Positions 1-8,930 of a stretch of 64,000 nucleotides of DNA are shown one piece after another. The stretch covers positions 1-64,000 of the forward strand of contig CACYHC010000018.1 in NCBI GenBank assembly GCA_902774145.1, in the 5' to 3' direction. The notes beneath the pieces were generated by a model. That model was not told where the DNA came from, did not search any database, and saw only the letters and a program-made list of their open reading frames with translations. The position numbers were made by a program, and so were the translations under genes. The stretch comes from an uncultured Bacteroidia bacterium. Lineage in GTDB: Bacteria; Bacteroidota; Bacteroidia; Bacteroidales; UBA932. Position 1 is the first letter of the stretch. Each line of letters opens with the position of its first letter.

Positions 1-1
1 T

Positions 2-241
2 TTGTTTAATTCCGCGGAAATCGCTACCTTTACGACCGACGAACGCAATAAGTACAAGCACGATATGACTACGCAACGTGACATACGCAACCAGATTGCT
101 TACGCGCGCAGAGAGGGCGTTGCGGAAGGAAGAGCGGAAGGGAAAATCGAAGTGGCGAAGAATCTCTTAAAACTGGGCGTAACTTCCGAACAGATTTGCT
201 TGGCGACGGGCTTGAGCGAAGAACAAATTCAACAATTATAA
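2..241 (+). CDS. Rpn-family recombination-promoting nuclease, C-terminal part (5' truncated by window)
   Basis: About 79 residues of the carboxy end of a PD-(D/E)XK-type transposase/Rpn nuclease. Seen: an Arg/Lys-rich helical stretch (TTQRDIRNQIAYARREG), a charged run rich in EGRAEGKIEVAK, and a final LKLGVTSEQICLATGLSEEQI segment. This closing helix-turn-helix-like tail, a degenerate repeat of 'lG.s.e.Ia..TGls.eeI', is typical of the family. The catalytic domain lies outside the window, so activity cannot be judged. Family members are DNA endonucleases linked to horizontal transfer and are often multicopy in Bacteroidales. The codon at position 2 is TTG and is probably internal, the frame being open to the window edge. 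Followed by a 54-bp gap before the convergent rarA. Confidence 0.75.
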   Translation: MFNSAEIATFTTDERNKYKHDMTTQRDIRNQIAYARREGVAEGRAEGKIEVAKNLLKLGVTSEQICLATGLSEEQIQQL

Positions 242-295
242 CTGGTTTGATAAAGCTTCTGGTTGTCGTCAAGTGAAGCGATAAGCACCAGGGGG

Positions 296-1591
296 CTATT
301 TGTAGTACTTGGGCCAGCAGGCCTTGAGGTAGGCCTTGAGGTTTTCTTCGTGCTTGTTGGGCGCGGGCTCGTAGAAGACTTTGCCGGAAAGCCCTTCCGG
401 CAGAAATTCCAGGTCGGTGAAGTGCCCGGGATAGTCGTGGGCATATTTGTAGCCGTCTGAATAGCCCAGGTCCTTCATCAGCGAGGTCGGGGCGTTGCGC
501 AGATACAGGGGAACGGCAGGGGAGGAATCGGCATGCGCCGCCGCCAGGGCCGCATCGATGGCCAGATAGGCGGAATTGCTCTTGGGCGAGGAAGCCAGAT
601 AAATCGCACACTCGGAGAGGGGAATCCGCGCCTCCGGCATCCCGATGGAATGTACGATACGGAAGCAGGCGTCCGCCATCAACAGGGCGTTGGGGTTGGC
701 CAGGCCGATGTCCTCGGCGGCCAGGATACAGAGCCGGCGGGCGATGAACAGCGGGTCCTCGCCGCCCGCCAGCATCCGCGCCATCCAATAGACGGCGGCG
801 TTCGGGTCGGAACCGCGGACACTCTTGATAAAGGCGGAAATGATGTCGTAATGCATCTCCCCGTCCTTGTCGTACACGGCGGTATTCTGCTGCAGACAGG
901 TAGAAACCGCTTTGTTGTCGATGACGACCGGCCCGCCGGAAGCCTTTAGGTAATCGACGACAATCTCCAGTATATTAAGGAGTTTGCGGGCGTCTCCGCC
1001 ACTCTGGCGCAGGAGCGCTTCGTCCTCGCGCAACTGGATGCCCAGGGGGGCGAGCACGGCGTCCTTTTCCAGGGCACGGTGCAAGAGGATACGCAGGTCG
1101 TCGGCTTCCAGGCTCTTGAGGACAAAGACCTGACAGCGCGAAAGCAGGGGAGTAATCACCTCGAAGGAGGGGTTCTCCGTCGTCGCGCCGATCAGGATGA
1201 CCGTCCCCGCCTCCACGGCACCCAGCAGGGCATCCTGCTGCGCCTTGTTGAAGCGGTGAATCTCGTCGATAAAGAGAATGGGCGCGCCGCCCGCATTGAA
1301 CAGAGAGGCCTTCCCGGCGGATTCGATGACCTTGCGGACATCACCCACCCCAGCGCTCACGGCGGAAAGGGTATGGAATTCCCGGCCCAGGTTCCCGGCG
1401 ATGATGCGCGCCAGCGTCGTCTTGCCTACCCCCGGAGGCCCCCAGAGGATAAAGGAGGACAGCGACCCGCTGTCGATCATATTCCGGAGGATACAGCCTT
1501 TCCCTACAAGATGCGCCTGCCCGACATAGTCATCCAGACTCGTCGGCCGCATCCGTTCCGGCAACGGGGGTATGACGCCACCCGGTAACAA
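296..1591 (-). CDS. rarA: Replication-associated recombination protein A (AAA+ ATPase)
   Basis: RarA/MgsA acts at stalled replication forks, with clamp-loader-like AAA+ architecture. Seen: Walker [10 protein letters not shown] at residues 51-59, Walker [11 protein letters not shown] around 105-114, sensor-1 region [10 protein letters not shown], and the family-specific carboxy half with [35 protein letters not shown]. Length (431 aa) is normal. The frame starts at TTG; the first ATG (residue 14) would cut the conserved start '[17 protein letters not shown]', so the TTG is preferred. It lies 2 nt downstream of the cysteate synthase-like gene on the same strand and is probably co-transcribed with it. 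Confidence 0.95.
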   Translation of the reverse strand: MLPGGVIPPLPERMRPTSLDDYVGQAHLVGKGCILRNMIDSGSLSSFILWGPPGVGKTTLARIIAGNLGREFHTLSAVSAGVGDVRKVIESAGKASLFNAGGAPILFIDEIHRFNKAQQDALLGAVEAGTVILIGATTENPSFEVITPLLSRCQVFVLKSLEADDLRILLHRALEKDAVLAPLGIQLREDEALLRQSGGDARKLLNILEIVVDYLKASGGPVVIDNKAVSTCLQQNTAVYDKDGEMHYDIISAFIKSVRGSDPNAAVYWMARMLAGGEDPLFIARRLCILAAEDIGLANPNALLMADACFRIVHSIGMPEARIPLSECAIYLASSPKSNSAYLAIDAALAAAHADSSPAVPLYLRNAPTSLMKDLGYSDGYKYAHDYPGHFTDLEFLPEGLSGKVFYEPAPNKHEENLKAYLKACWPKYYK

Positions 1592-1593
1592 AA

Positions 1594-2874
1594 TTAAAGT
1601 TTATTAACCGCCTTGATGATCTCCTCCGCCGGGGCGTCCGGCGCGAAGATGAGGTCGGGCTCACGCAGCACATAGCCTTTCTCCTTGGCCAGCAGCATCC
1701 CGCCGCCGGTGCAGTTCAGCATCACCACGTCCTCTTTGCCCACCTTTCCTTCCTCCACGGCCTTGGAAAGCGCCACCACGGCGGCGGATGCTGCCGGAAG
1801 TAGGTCGTAGCCTTCCAGATTGCGGAAGCGGAGCAGCCACTGCACAATGTCGTCGTTGGAGGCGAGGAAGCAGTCTCCGTCGCTGTCCTTCAGGGTATCA
1901 TAGAGCCCGCCGGCCAGGGCGTAAGGCGGTTTGCGGTTGCTCAGCACTTTGGCCACGATGACCTCCGCCGCGCGGCGTCCTTCCTCGGCGCTCATATCGA
2001 TAATCTGGCGGCTGCCTGCCTTCCAGGAATCGTGAATCAGCGTGAAAGGGGAGTTCTGCGCGACATATACTTTCATATTGTTTTTGCCGAAGCGGCCGTC
2101 TTCTTCCAGGCGGCAGGCATTCTCCCAGGCGGCGATGGCGCCGGTCCCGGAGCCGACAGCCTGGAAATAGGCGTCGGGAATGCGGCCGATGACCTCTACG
2201 GCGCTGAGCAGCGTGGTGCCCATTCCGTCGCGGCGGGCGACATTCTTGGCCCCGCCTTCGGCAAAATAGTCCGGGCTCTGGCAAAGTTTCTCACCCAGGC
2301 TGATGGCGTCATAATAATCGCATCCGTGGGGGACGGCGATGACCTTTACGCAGTCGTCCAGCTTCTTGCGGAACCACATGTCGTGCAGGCTGTCCGCAGG
2401 AATGCAGATGACGATGGGAATGCCGTTGTCCGAGCAGACCTGGGCAAAGGCGCGGGCCGTGTTGCCGGCGCTCTGGACCACCAGCGTCCTCTTTTCGTTC
2501 TTCGCCAGGCGGGCGCAGACGCTGTAGGCTTCCGTCTCCTTGAAGGAGCAGGTGGGCATTCCCGCACCGATCTTCGGGTTGTAGCCGGAGAAAGTGATGT
2601 ACAGGTTGTCCAGGCCGAGATATTTGCCCAGCCCCTTGCTGTGGTAGGTGACGGGCGCGTGGGAACGGCGCAGGGTGCGTTTGATGGGCATCCAGTCCGC
2701 ATAGCGGTAGAGTCCGTCCAGGTCCTCGCGCGGTGTAAAGTTCTTGTTGGCGTAGACCGCCCGTACCAGGGAAGGCGCACCGCCTTCGGGATCCGCCAGG
2801 GTCCAGCCCTGGTCGTCGAAGATGCGGCCGGTGGCCACATTCTTTAATTTATATTCTGTTCCTTTAAAACGCAT
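1594..2874 (-). CDS. Threonine synthase-family PLP enzyme, probable cysteate synthase
   Basis: Fold-type II PLP enzyme, 426 aa. Seen: the PLP-lysine motif TCSFKETEAYS (Lys about 112) in place of the SFKDR of ordinary threonine synthase, an asparagine/phosphate loop VQSAGNTARAF, and a Gly-rich QAVGSGTGAIAAWE loop. The start (YKLKNVATGRIFDDQGWTL) resembles Bacteroidota proteins annotated as cysteate synthase, which make L-cysteate from O-phosphoserine and sulfite; in sulfonolipid (capnine) producers cysteate is the head-group precursor. Subfamily assignment is from remembered family sequence, not a search, and it could still act as threonine synthase. The ATG at 2874 is chosen over an upstream in-frame TTG at 2880. 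rarA follows within 2 nt. Confidence 0.72.
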   Translation of the reverse strand: MRFKGTEYKLKNVATGRIFDDQGWTLADPEGGAPSLVRAVYANKNFTPREDLDGLYRYADWMPIKRTLRRSHAPVTYHSKGLGKYLGLDNLYITFSGYNPKIGAGMPTCSFKETEAYSVCARLAKNEKRTLVVQSAGNTARAFAQVCSDNGIPIVICIPADSLHDMWFRKKLDDCVKVIAVPHGCDYYDAISLGEKLCQSPDYFAEGGAKNVARRDGMGTTLLSAVEVIGRIPDAYFQAVGSGTGAIAAWENACRLEEDGRFGKNNMKVYVAQNSPFTLIHDSWKAGSRQIIDMSAEEGRRAAEVIVAKVLSNRKPPYALAGGLYDTLKDSDGDCFLASNDDIVQWLLRFRNLEGYDLLPAASAAVVALSKAVEEGKVGKEDVVMLNCTGGGMLLAKEKGYVLREPDLIFAPDAPAEEIIKAVNKL

Positions 2875-2886
2875 AACCAAAATCTA

Positions 2887-3699
2887 TTAAAAACGACCGG
2901 AGGCGCCGCCGCCGCCGAAGGAGCCGCCGCCGAAACCGCCGAATCCTCCACCGGAGGAACTTCCGCCGCTGCTCCAGCCGCCCCCTGACGAACTGCCGCT
3001 GCTCCAACCACCGCCGAAGAAACCACCTCCGCCGGAGGAACTTCCGCCGCTGGAGCCGCCGCCATAGCGGTTATTGAAATTCTTGAAGCTTTTGACAATA
3101 CGATAAATGACAAAAGCAAAAATCAGGAATGTGAGAATGGCGGCAATGGCGTTGGCGACGTCGTCTTCATCTTCATCTACGCCGTCCCGCGGCTCGGAAA
3201 TCTCGCCGGAAGCGAGTTTCATCAGTTCTTCGCAGGCTGCGGTCGTGGCGCGCCAGTAGTCGTCGCGCCGGTCCCGCAGGTGCGGTCCCATGATGTTGCG
3301 GATGATTCGGGAGGCATAGACGTCCGGAATGGCGCCTTCCAGCCCTTTACCCACCTGGATGTTGACGTCGATCCAGTCTTCTTCACCGGTGCGGGTCTTG
3401 AAGAGGACCAGCAGTCCGTTGTTGCGGTGGGAGCCGATGCCCCACTTGTTGCCCAGCCGGACGGCGTAGTCGGAAACATCCCGCCCGTCCAGGCTCGTGA
3501 CGGTCACGACGCAAATCTGGTTGGAGGTGGAATCGTCAAAAGCCACCAGGACCGTCTCCAGACTGTCGCGCTGCGCTGGCGTAAACACCCCCGCGAAGTC
3601 ATTGACCAGCCGGGGCGGCGACGGGGGATCGGGAATCTCCGCCCAAAGTCCCGCAAGGGGCGTCAGGAGGAGAACAAGGAGCGGAAACAGGCGCTTCAC
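2887..3699 (-). CDS. TPM-domain protein with Gly/Ser-rich tail (YgcG family)
   Basis: Predicted envelope protein of 270 aa. Seen in order: signal peptide (residues 1-20, Leu-rich, cut after LWA), TPM domain about 30-165 (VNDFAGVFTPAQRDSLE, then NQICVVTVTSLDG, GIGSHRNNGLLVLF, GLEGAIPD), an acidic linker (DEDEDD), one transmembrane helix about 184-203, then a low-complexity tail (210-270) built of GGG/SSGGG blocks with Phe/Trp. The TPM domain is linked to membrane-protein quality control and phosphatase-like activity, but function here is unknown. It is 18 nt downstream of lemA, and the LemA-TPM pairing is a common operon in bacteria. Confidence 0.85.
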   Translation of the reverse strand: MKRLFPLLVLLLTPLAGLWAEIPDPPSPPRLVNDFAGVFTPAQRDSLETVLVAFDDSTSNQICVVTVTSLDGRDVSDYAVRLGNKWGIGSHRNNGLLVLFKTRTGEEDWIDVNIQVGKGLEGAIPDVYASRIIRNIMGPHLRDRRDDYWRATTAACEELMKLASGEISEPRDGVDEDEDDVANAIAAILTFLIFAFVIYRIVKSFKNFNNRYGGGSSGGSSSGGGGFFGGGWSSGSSSGGGWSSGGSSSGGGFGGFGGGSFGGGGASGRF

Positions 3700-3717
3700 A
3701 GGCGGAAAAGGCGAAAA

Positions 3718-4284
3718 TTAGAACGCGACGACAGGAGCGGTCGCAGCCGCTTCGTCAGCCTTGAAATAGCCTTTCTTCTCGAAGCCGAAGATGCCGGCGA
3801 TGATGTTCGCAGGGAAGCTGCGCACCTGGGTGTTCCAGGCCTTGGCGGCATCGTTGTAGTTGTTGCGGGCCACGGCGATGCGGTTCTCCGTGCCTTCCAA
3901 CTGGGCCTGCAGGTCCTTGAAGTTCTCGTTGGCCTTGAGGTCGGGATAGGCTTCCACCACCATAAGCAGACGGCTCAGGGCGGAGGAAATCGCGCTTTCC
4001 TGCTGCTGGATGGCGGCAACGTTGTCCTCAGTCGGTTCGGTGGAGTTGCCGTATCCGCGGGCGCGGACCACGTTCTCGAGGGTTTCACTTTCGTGGGCGG
4101 CATAGCCCTTGACGGTGGCGACCAGGTTGGGAATCAGGTCGGCACGGCGCTGATAGGCGGTTTCCACCTGTGCCCAGGCGTTGTTGACGGTTTCCTCGCC
4201 GCGGACGAGTTTGTTGTAAGCACTGATCATCCAGATCGCGAGCACCGCGACGATGGCGAGAACAATAACGAGAGATTTTTTCAT
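3718..4284 (-). CDS. lemA: LemA family protein
   Basis: 188-aa LemA protein: one amino-terminal transmembrane helix (about 4-21, LVIVLAIVAVLAIWMISAYN) followed by a long helical domain outside the membrane. Seen: the family start YNKLVRGEETVNNAWAQVETAYQRRADLIPNLV and the carboxy motif NNYNDAAKAWNTQVRSFPANIIAGIFGFEKKGYF. The molecular role of LemA is not settled. The TPM-domain gene follows 18 nt downstream, so the two probably act together in the envelope. Confidence 0.95.
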   Translation of the reverse strand: MKKSLVIVLAIVAVLAIWMISAYNKLVRGEETVNNAWAQVETAYQRRADLIPNLVATVKGYAAHESETLENVVRARGYGNSTEPTEDNVAAIQQQESAISSALSRLLMVVEAYPDLKANENFKDLQAQLEGTENRIAVARNNYNDAAKAWNTQVRSFPANIIAGIFGFEKKGYFKADEAAATAPVVAF

Positions 4285-4302
4285 GGTATGAATGTTTTTG
4301 AA

Positions 4303-5367
4303 TTATTCGGCGTTTTTGATGCAGCGTACCGGCGCGCAGAAGGAAGATTTGTCTGCCAGTCCGCGGTACAGGACGGGATGTTTTTCGTTGATATAGCGGT
4401 AAACGCCGCGTCCGTTCTCCTCGCTGCCCGTCCAGAACATCGCGTAGGAGCCGTAGCCGTGGAAGGAGTAGATGCCCGGCACGGTATTGATGGCGTATCC
4501 GGTGGGAAGCACGCTCAGGGCGGAGGCGTCCGTGATGTTCACGTCCCGCCAGTACTGCCAGAACTGCTTCCCGTTGAATTTGACGGCTTTGGCCATCAGG
4601 CCGCCGGCAACCCCGTCGATGTCGACGCCTTCGTCCGGGATGACGACATTGGCCACAGCACTGATCATATCCACCCAGTCCTGCGCGCCGGGGAGCGTCC
4701 AGCCCTCCGGACAGGCGTTCTTCGCTTCTTCCCAGCTGTAGTAGCGGCCGAGAATCGTCGAGATAGCGGAGGTGCCGCCGTTGGCGTATTCCCTGAGCGA
4801 CGAGAGATAGGCGCGTCCGGCCCCTTCCCAGCCCAGGTTCTGCCGCATCCACCATTTGCCGCCGATACGGGTGGCCAGGTAGTTGCGCCCGTCGCGCGCG
4901 TCAGTGAAGGCGAGGTCCCCGTCGTGGTATTCGAAGTCCGTGAGGCTGCGGCCCGGCCTGGGGTCCACCAGCGTCAGGCTGGCCACATCGGTGACGGTGT
5001 AGTATTTCTGGGCAAAGGCGCCGCAGGTGAGCGTGAAGGTGCCGATGGTGTCCTTGAAGGCAAGGTGGTATTCCACCGGGTCCGTCAGCGGCTGGCTCTC
5101 GTAGCGGACGGTGTCCCGGTCGTAGAGCACGGAATTGTAGAAGTAGTAGCCGATACCGCCCTCTTCGTTGCGGTGGACGGTCGATTTGAGGTACTGCCCG
5201 CCGAGCTTGACGTCATAGGTTTCATCGGCCGTGACATAGGCCGGCAGCATCAGGGTAATGTCCCCGTTCAGGGTAGGCAGCGTTTTGTCTTCGTTCTTCT
5301 TGCAGGCAAAGAGCGACACCGCCAGCAGGGCGGCCGCAATATATAAGGTATAATGGCGTTTCATCAT
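4303..5367 (-). CDS. FISUMP-domain lipoprotein
   Basis: 354-aa predicted lipoprotein; the signal peptide ends in a lipobox (SLFAC, Cys about 22). The middle (about 30-150) is beta-rich and unassigned. The carboxy half is a FISUMP (Fibrobacter succinogenes major paralogous) domain, recognised from DARDGRNYLATRIGGKWWMRQNL, the GRYYSWEEAKNACPEGWTLPGAQDW block and the late 'LPTGY...MFWTGSEE...' and 'APVRCIK' end. FISUMP proteins are surface-exposed in Bacteroidota and Fibrobacteres, with unknown ligand. Two adjacent ATGs (5367 and 5364) could serve as start. It is upstream of lemA by 18 nt on the same strand. Larger FISUMP proteins occur at 55-61 kb. Confidence 0.8.
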   Translation of the reverse strand: MMKRHYTLYIAAALLAVSLFACKKNEDKTLPTLNGDITLMLPAYVTADETYDVKLGGQYLKSTVHRNEEGGIGYYFYNSVLYDRDTVRYESQPLTDPVEYHLAFKDTIGTFTLTCGAFAQKYYTVTDVASLTLVDPRPGRSLTDFEYHDGDLAFTDARDGRNYLATRIGGKWWMRQNLGWEGAGRAYLSSLREYANGGTSAISTILGRYYSWEEAKNACPEGWTLPGAQDWVDMISAVANVVIPDEGVDIDGVAGGLMAKAVKFNGKQFWQYWRDVNITDASALSVLPTGYAINTVPGIYSFHGYGSYAMFWTGSEENGRGVYRYINEKHPVLYRGLADKSSFCAPVRCIKNAE

Positions 5368-5400
5368 CTCGGCAAAGTTGCAAAAAAATGCGGAAAATTC

Positions 5401-6699
5401 CTATAGGGCCGGGGAAGATGCGGCGCTCCTTCCCGCAAGCGCGCCCGTCGAGAACGCCGTCTGGATGTTGTAACCGCCTGTAGTACAGTCGATATCCAAC
5501 AGTTCGCCGCAAAGGAACAAACCTTTTTGCAGCCGCGATTCCATCGTTTTGGGGCTGACTTCCGCGGTAGGGACGCCGCCGGCGGTAACGACCGCGCGTT
5601 CGTAGCCCACGAATCCGGCGATGGGGAAGCGCCAGCCGCGCAGCGCCGCCGCCAGGGTTCCCGGCCCTTTCACGCTGTTCCCGTGTGCGGCGATGAAGGC
5701 GGGCACCAGTTCCCTCGGCAGCAGGGCGCCGAGTACGGCACGCAGCCGTCCGCCCTGCGCTTTCCACAGGCCCGTCACGCGTGCGGCGAATTCATCGGCG
5801 GGGACGCCGCTCTTGAGGTCCAGTTCCACGCAGGCCTTGTTGCCGTTAAGCAGCGCCTTGACGCATTTCCGGCTCATCGCAAAGCCCAGCGGTCCCTCGA
5901 GCCCGCCGTCGGTAAAATCCACGTCGCCGAAGTGTTCTTCTACGCAATTGCCGCCGATAAAAAGCCTTGCGCCGATATTTTTGAGCTGCACGCCGCAGAG
6001 TTTCCCGCCGAGGGCGGAAAGGGGCGTTTCACGCGGAATATGCCCTTTCAGCGCTTTCCCGCCGCCGTCTTTGTAGCCCTCCGGTACCAGCGCGGTCAGC
6101 GAAGGGAAGGTCGGGGTAAGCGTATGTCCGAAGGCCGCGGCGAAGCGGTAGCCGTCGCCGGTAGAGCCCGTTCCGGGGTAGGAAAGGCCGCCTGTCGCGA
6201 GAATCAGCTTTTGCGCGCGGTATTCACTGCCGTCGGCGCAGCGGGCCAGGAAACGGCCTTTGGCATCGAGGGAAACTTCTGCTACCGTGCAGTCGGTGAC
6301 GATTTTTACGCCTTCGCTCAGGCAGGAGCGAACGAGCGTATCGACGACATCCGAAGCGTGGTGCGAAGCGGGAAAGGCGCGGTCGCCGCGTTCGACGACG
6401 GTCTTCATTCCTTCCCGTTCGAAAAAGGCGATGGCGGCGGCGCTGTCGAAGCCGTAGAAGGCGTTCTTGACGAAGCGGCTGCCCTCCTCGATGTGCGTGG
6501 AGAAGTCGTTCCAGGCCTTGGCGTTGGTGAAGTTGCAGCGTCCTTTGCCGCTAATCATCAGTTTCCGGGCCGGGCGCGGCATCTTTTCCAGCAGGGTTAC
6601 CTGCAGCGGGCTGCCGTCGGCACGCGCCTGTGCCGCCGCACTCCGGGCTGCCATCAAGCCGGAAGCCCCGCCGCCAATGACAAGAATATCGGTCTGCAT
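5401..6699 (-). CDS. HI0933-type flavoprotein (aminoacetone oxidase-like FAD enzyme)
   Basis: 432-aa FAD-dependent oxidoreductase of the HI0933/YhiN family. Seen: dinucleotide-binding start MQTDILVIGGGASGLMAA (GxGxxG), the family signature KMPRPARKLMISGKGRCNFTNA around residues 45-65, ATGGLSYPGTGSTGDGY mid-protein, and a carboxy FAD contact motif LCGELLDIDCTTGGYNIQTAFSTGALAG. Biochemical role is uncertain; some homologues are called aminoacetone oxidases. The frame stays open far upstream, but the start is fixed at 6699 by the Rossmann motif and by a TATATTTG -7 element 8 nt upstream. Divergent from the LD-carboxypeptidase. Confidence 0.9.
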   Translation of the reverse strand: MQTDILVIGGGASGLMAARSAAAQARADGSPLQVTLLEKMPRPARKLMISGKGRCNFTNAKAWNDFSTHIEEGSRFVKNAFYGFDSAAAIAFFEREGMKTVVERGDRAFPASHHASDVVDTLVRSCLSEGVKIVTDCTVAEVSLDAKGRFLARCADGSEYRAQKLILATGGLSYPGTGSTGDGYRFAAAFGHTLTPTFPSLTALVPEGYKDGGGKALKGHIPRETPLSALGGKLCGVQLKNIGARLFIGGNCVEEHFGDVDFTDGGLEGPLGFAMSRKCVKALLNGNKACVELDLKSGVPADEFAARVTGLWKAQGGRLRAVLGALLPRELVPAFIAAHGNSVKGPGTLAAALRGWRFPIAGFVGYERAVVTAGGVPTAEVSPKTMESRLQKGLFLCGELLDIDCTTGGYNIQTAFSTGALAGRSAASSPAL

Positions 6700-6707
6700 A
6701 ATCCTTG

Positions 6708-6715
6708 CAAATATA
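6708..6715 (-). promoter_or_regulatory. Bacteroidota -7 element (TATATTTG)
   Basis: A perfect match to TAnnTTTG on the minus strand, ending 8 nt before the ATG of the HI0933-type flavoprotein. The spacing implies a leaderless or nearly leaderless mRNA. No clear TTTG at the usual -33 spacing was checked off. Confidence 0.5.
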
Positions 6716-6741
6716 GGGAAAAATGAGTAGATTCGCAGACT

Positions 6742-7746
6742 ATGAATATGGCTTTGTTTTCCCTTCTGTTTGCGATATTGACGGCTTTTCCCGGCGCCGG
6801 GCCGGATTCGTCGGCGCGCATCCGTCCCCCGTTTTTGAAACGGGGGGACAAGGTGGCGGTGATTTCCCCTTCCTATGCCCCTTCGGCGGAGAAGGATACG
6901 ACCGTCGCCAGCGCCTGCCGCCTGATCAAGGAATGGGGACTGGAGCCCGTATTCGGTGCCGGGGTCTTTCATCCGGACAGCCTCCAGGACAATCTGGGGA
7001 TGAAGGGGATGCCGCTGCCCGTCCGCCTGTCGGACCTGCGCTGGGCGTTGCGGGATAGCTCTATCAAGGCCATCATCCCCTCGCGCGGGGGCTATGGGGC
7101 CATCCACCTGGTAGATTCGCTGGACCTGGCAGAATTCCGCGCGCATCCCAAATGGCTCACCGGCTACAGTGACATTACCAACCTCCACCTGGCCTCCGTG
7201 GCCGCCGGCGTGATGAGCATTCACGGCAATATGTGCTATGATTTCTGGAAGCGCGGCGCCGACAATCCCGGCAACCAGACCCTGCACAGCCTGCTCTTCG
7301 GCACCCCGCCGTCCTATCACCTGCCGCCGCATCCGGACAATGTTCCCGGCAAGGCGGAAGGCGTTCTGGTGGGCGGAAACATGATTACCCTGGAGGCGCT
7401 GATGGGCACGGCTTGGGATTTCCCACGCGACGAGCCGGTGATTCTCTTTATCGAGGAAATCGATGAGACGATGCACGCGGTGGACCGCCTGATGAACCAG
7501 CTTGTCAAGCAGGGGAGGTTCGCCAATGTCAGCGGCATCGTCTTTGGCGGATTCACTTCCTGCAAGCCGGATTTGAAGTTTGCGTCGATGGAGGCAATGC
7601 TGCGCCCCTATGTGCAGGACCTGGGGATTCCGGTCTGTTTCGGTTTCCCCGCCGGGCATGTGGAAATCAACCTGCCGCTCATCGAGGGCGCCGTGGCGGC
7701 ACTCACCGTGAGCGCCGAAGGAACGACGCTTGAATTCCTGTTGTGA
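6742..7746 (+). CDS. LD-carboxypeptidase (peptidase S66, LdcA-like)
   Basis: 334-aa S66 peptidase that trims the terminal D-Ala from tetrapeptides in peptidoglycan recycling. Seen: RGDKVAVISPSYAP, the SRGGYGAIHLVD block, the nucleophile motif TGYSDITNLHL (Ser), the EEIDE acid segment in LFIEEIDETMHAVDRLMNQL, and the catalytic-His motif FPAGHVEINLPLIEG. A signal-peptide-like start (MALFSLLFAILTAFPGAG) suggests export, unlike cytoplasmic LdcA; this is inference. A TAGATTCG sequence (6728-6735, one mismatch to TAnnTTTG) 6 nt upstream may be its promoter. The stop TGA overlaps the ATG of the next gene by one base, so they are likely coupled. Confidence 0.92.
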   Translation: MNMALFSLLFAILTAFPGAGPDSSARIRPPFLKRGDKVAVISPSYAPSAEKDTTVASACRLIKEWGLEPVFGAGVFHPDSLQDNLGMKGMPLPVRLSDLRWALRDSSIKAIIPSRGGYGAIHLVDSLDLAEFRAHPKWLTGYSDITNLHLASVAAGVMSIHGNMCYDFWKRGADNPGNQTLHSLLFGTPPSYHLPPHPDNVPGKAEGVLVGGNMITLEALMGTAWDFPRDEPVILFIEEIDETMHAVDRLMNQLVKQGRFANVSGIVFGGFTSCKPDLKFASMEAMLRPYVQDLGIPVCFGFPAGHVEINLPLIEGAVAALTVSAEGTTLEFLL

Positions 7747-8930
7747 TGAACGCTGTCCTGAAAAATTACGCTTCTACGCTGGCGATGCTCGCCGGTGTGC
7801 TGGCTGGCGGCCTGATTGGCGCCTTCTGGCCCGCTGCCGCCCCGTACCTCAAGCCCTTCGGCGATATTTTCCTGAACCTGCTCTTTTCCCTGGTTATCCC
7901 GCTGGTGTTCTGCAGCATCGCGCTTTCCTTCTGCCGCCTGCGTTCGGGCGGGCGCCTGGGGTCCCTGCTGCTGCGTTCCGGCATCGTTTTCCTGGGGATT
8001 TGGCTGCTGTACGGTTTGGCCGGCTACCTTTGCGTGCTGTGCTCCGGACCGCTCGCCGCAGCGGGGCTTTCCTTCTCCGATGCCGTCCTACCTGCCCAGA
8101 GCCGGGCGGATGCGCTGGTGTCGGCGTTTTCCGTGCCGGATTTTCCGCAGCTCTTTTCGAAATACAGCATCCTGCCGCTGATGATTTTTTCCGCGCTGCT
8201 CGGCGCCGGCATTTCCGCGGCGGGAGAGAAGGGGGCGCCGATGGCCCGGGCGCTCGACGCCTGCAATGAGGCGGTGATGCGGGCGATGGATTACCTGATG
8301 GTGCTGGCGCCCGTCGGTCTGGGCTGCTACTTCGCCGCTTCCGTGGCGGAAATCGGTGCGAGCGTGCTGGGCGGCTACCTGAAAGTGTTCGGGCTTTACG
8401 CGCTGCTGGCGTTCCTGCTGTTCGCCGTGGTGAATCCTGCGCTGGTGCTGCTGACGCGCGGAAAAGCGGGTTTTGCGGCGTTCTGGCGCCATATCGTGCC
8501 GCCTTCGCTGACGGCGCTGGCGACGGCCTCGAGTTCCGTGGCGATGCCCGGCAATATCGAAGCGGCCCGGCGGATGGGCGTCGACGAGAGCGTTTCCGGT
8601 GCCGTCGTTCCGCTGGCGACGAATCTGCTCAAGGCCGGGTCTGTCGCCGGGGCGGTGCTGAAGGTGGCGTTCCTGATGGCGTTCTGCGGGATGGGGACAC
8701 CTTCTCCCGCGTGCATCGGTATCGCCGTGCTGGCGGCCGTGGTCTCCGGTGCGGTGGCGAACGGGGGCGTGACGGGCGACCTGCTGATTTGCGCGCTGGT
8801 GGGCGTAGACCCTTCGCTGGTGGGTGTGGTGATGATTATCGGCACCATTATTGACATTCCGGCGACGCTGCTCAATTCCCAGACGAATGTGGTGGCGGCG
8901 CTCCTGACTGACCGTTCCTTGCAGAAATGA
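7746..8930 (+). CDS. Dicarboxylate/amino acid:cation symporter (DAACS family)
   Basis: About 394 aa, highly hydrophobic with roughly eight membrane helices and two re-entrant loops. Seen: the Ser-rich HP1 tip ATASSSVAMPGNIEA, the TM7-like segment SGAVVPLATNLLKAG (where glutamate transporters carry NMDG), and the late DIPATLLNSQTNVVAALL, aligned with the substrate- and cation-binding end of GltPh/SstT proteins. The substrate cannot be told. ATG at 7746 overlaps the upstream stop by one base; an in-frame GTG at 7743 precedes it. The downstream phospholipase starts 4 nt before its stop, making a three-gene operon. Confidence 0.85.
   Translation: MNAVLKNYASTLAMLAGVLAGGLIGAFWPAAAPYLKPFGDIFLNLLFSLVIPLVFCSIALSFCRLRSGGRLGSLLLRSGIVFLGIWLLYGLAGYLCVLCSGPLAAAGLSFSDAVLPAQSRADALVSAFSVPDFPQLFSKYSILPLMIFSALLGAGISAAGEKGAPMARALDACNEAVMRAMDYLMVLAPVGLGCYFAASVAEIGASVLGGYLKVFGLYALLAFLLFAVVNPALVLLTRGKAGFAAFWRHIVPPSLTALATASSSVAMPGNIEAARRMGVDESVSGAVVPLATNLLKAGSVAGAVLKVAFLMAFCGMGTPSPACIGIAVLAAVVSGAVANGGVTGDLLICALVGVDPSLVGVVMIIGTIIDIPATLLNSQTNVVAALLTDRSLQK

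Noticed and set aside
242-295. Inverted repeat (CTGGT/ACCAG with inner GCTTC/GAAGC) between the Rpn and rarA genes as a terminator
   Set aside because: Stems are short and separated by large loops, and the following T-tract is weak; too uncertain to annotate.
2844-3119. Ala/Ser/Val-rich open frame over the Gly-rich tail of the TPM gene
   Set aside because: Frame-shifted shadow of the GGC/AGC repeats encoding the Gly/Ser tail.
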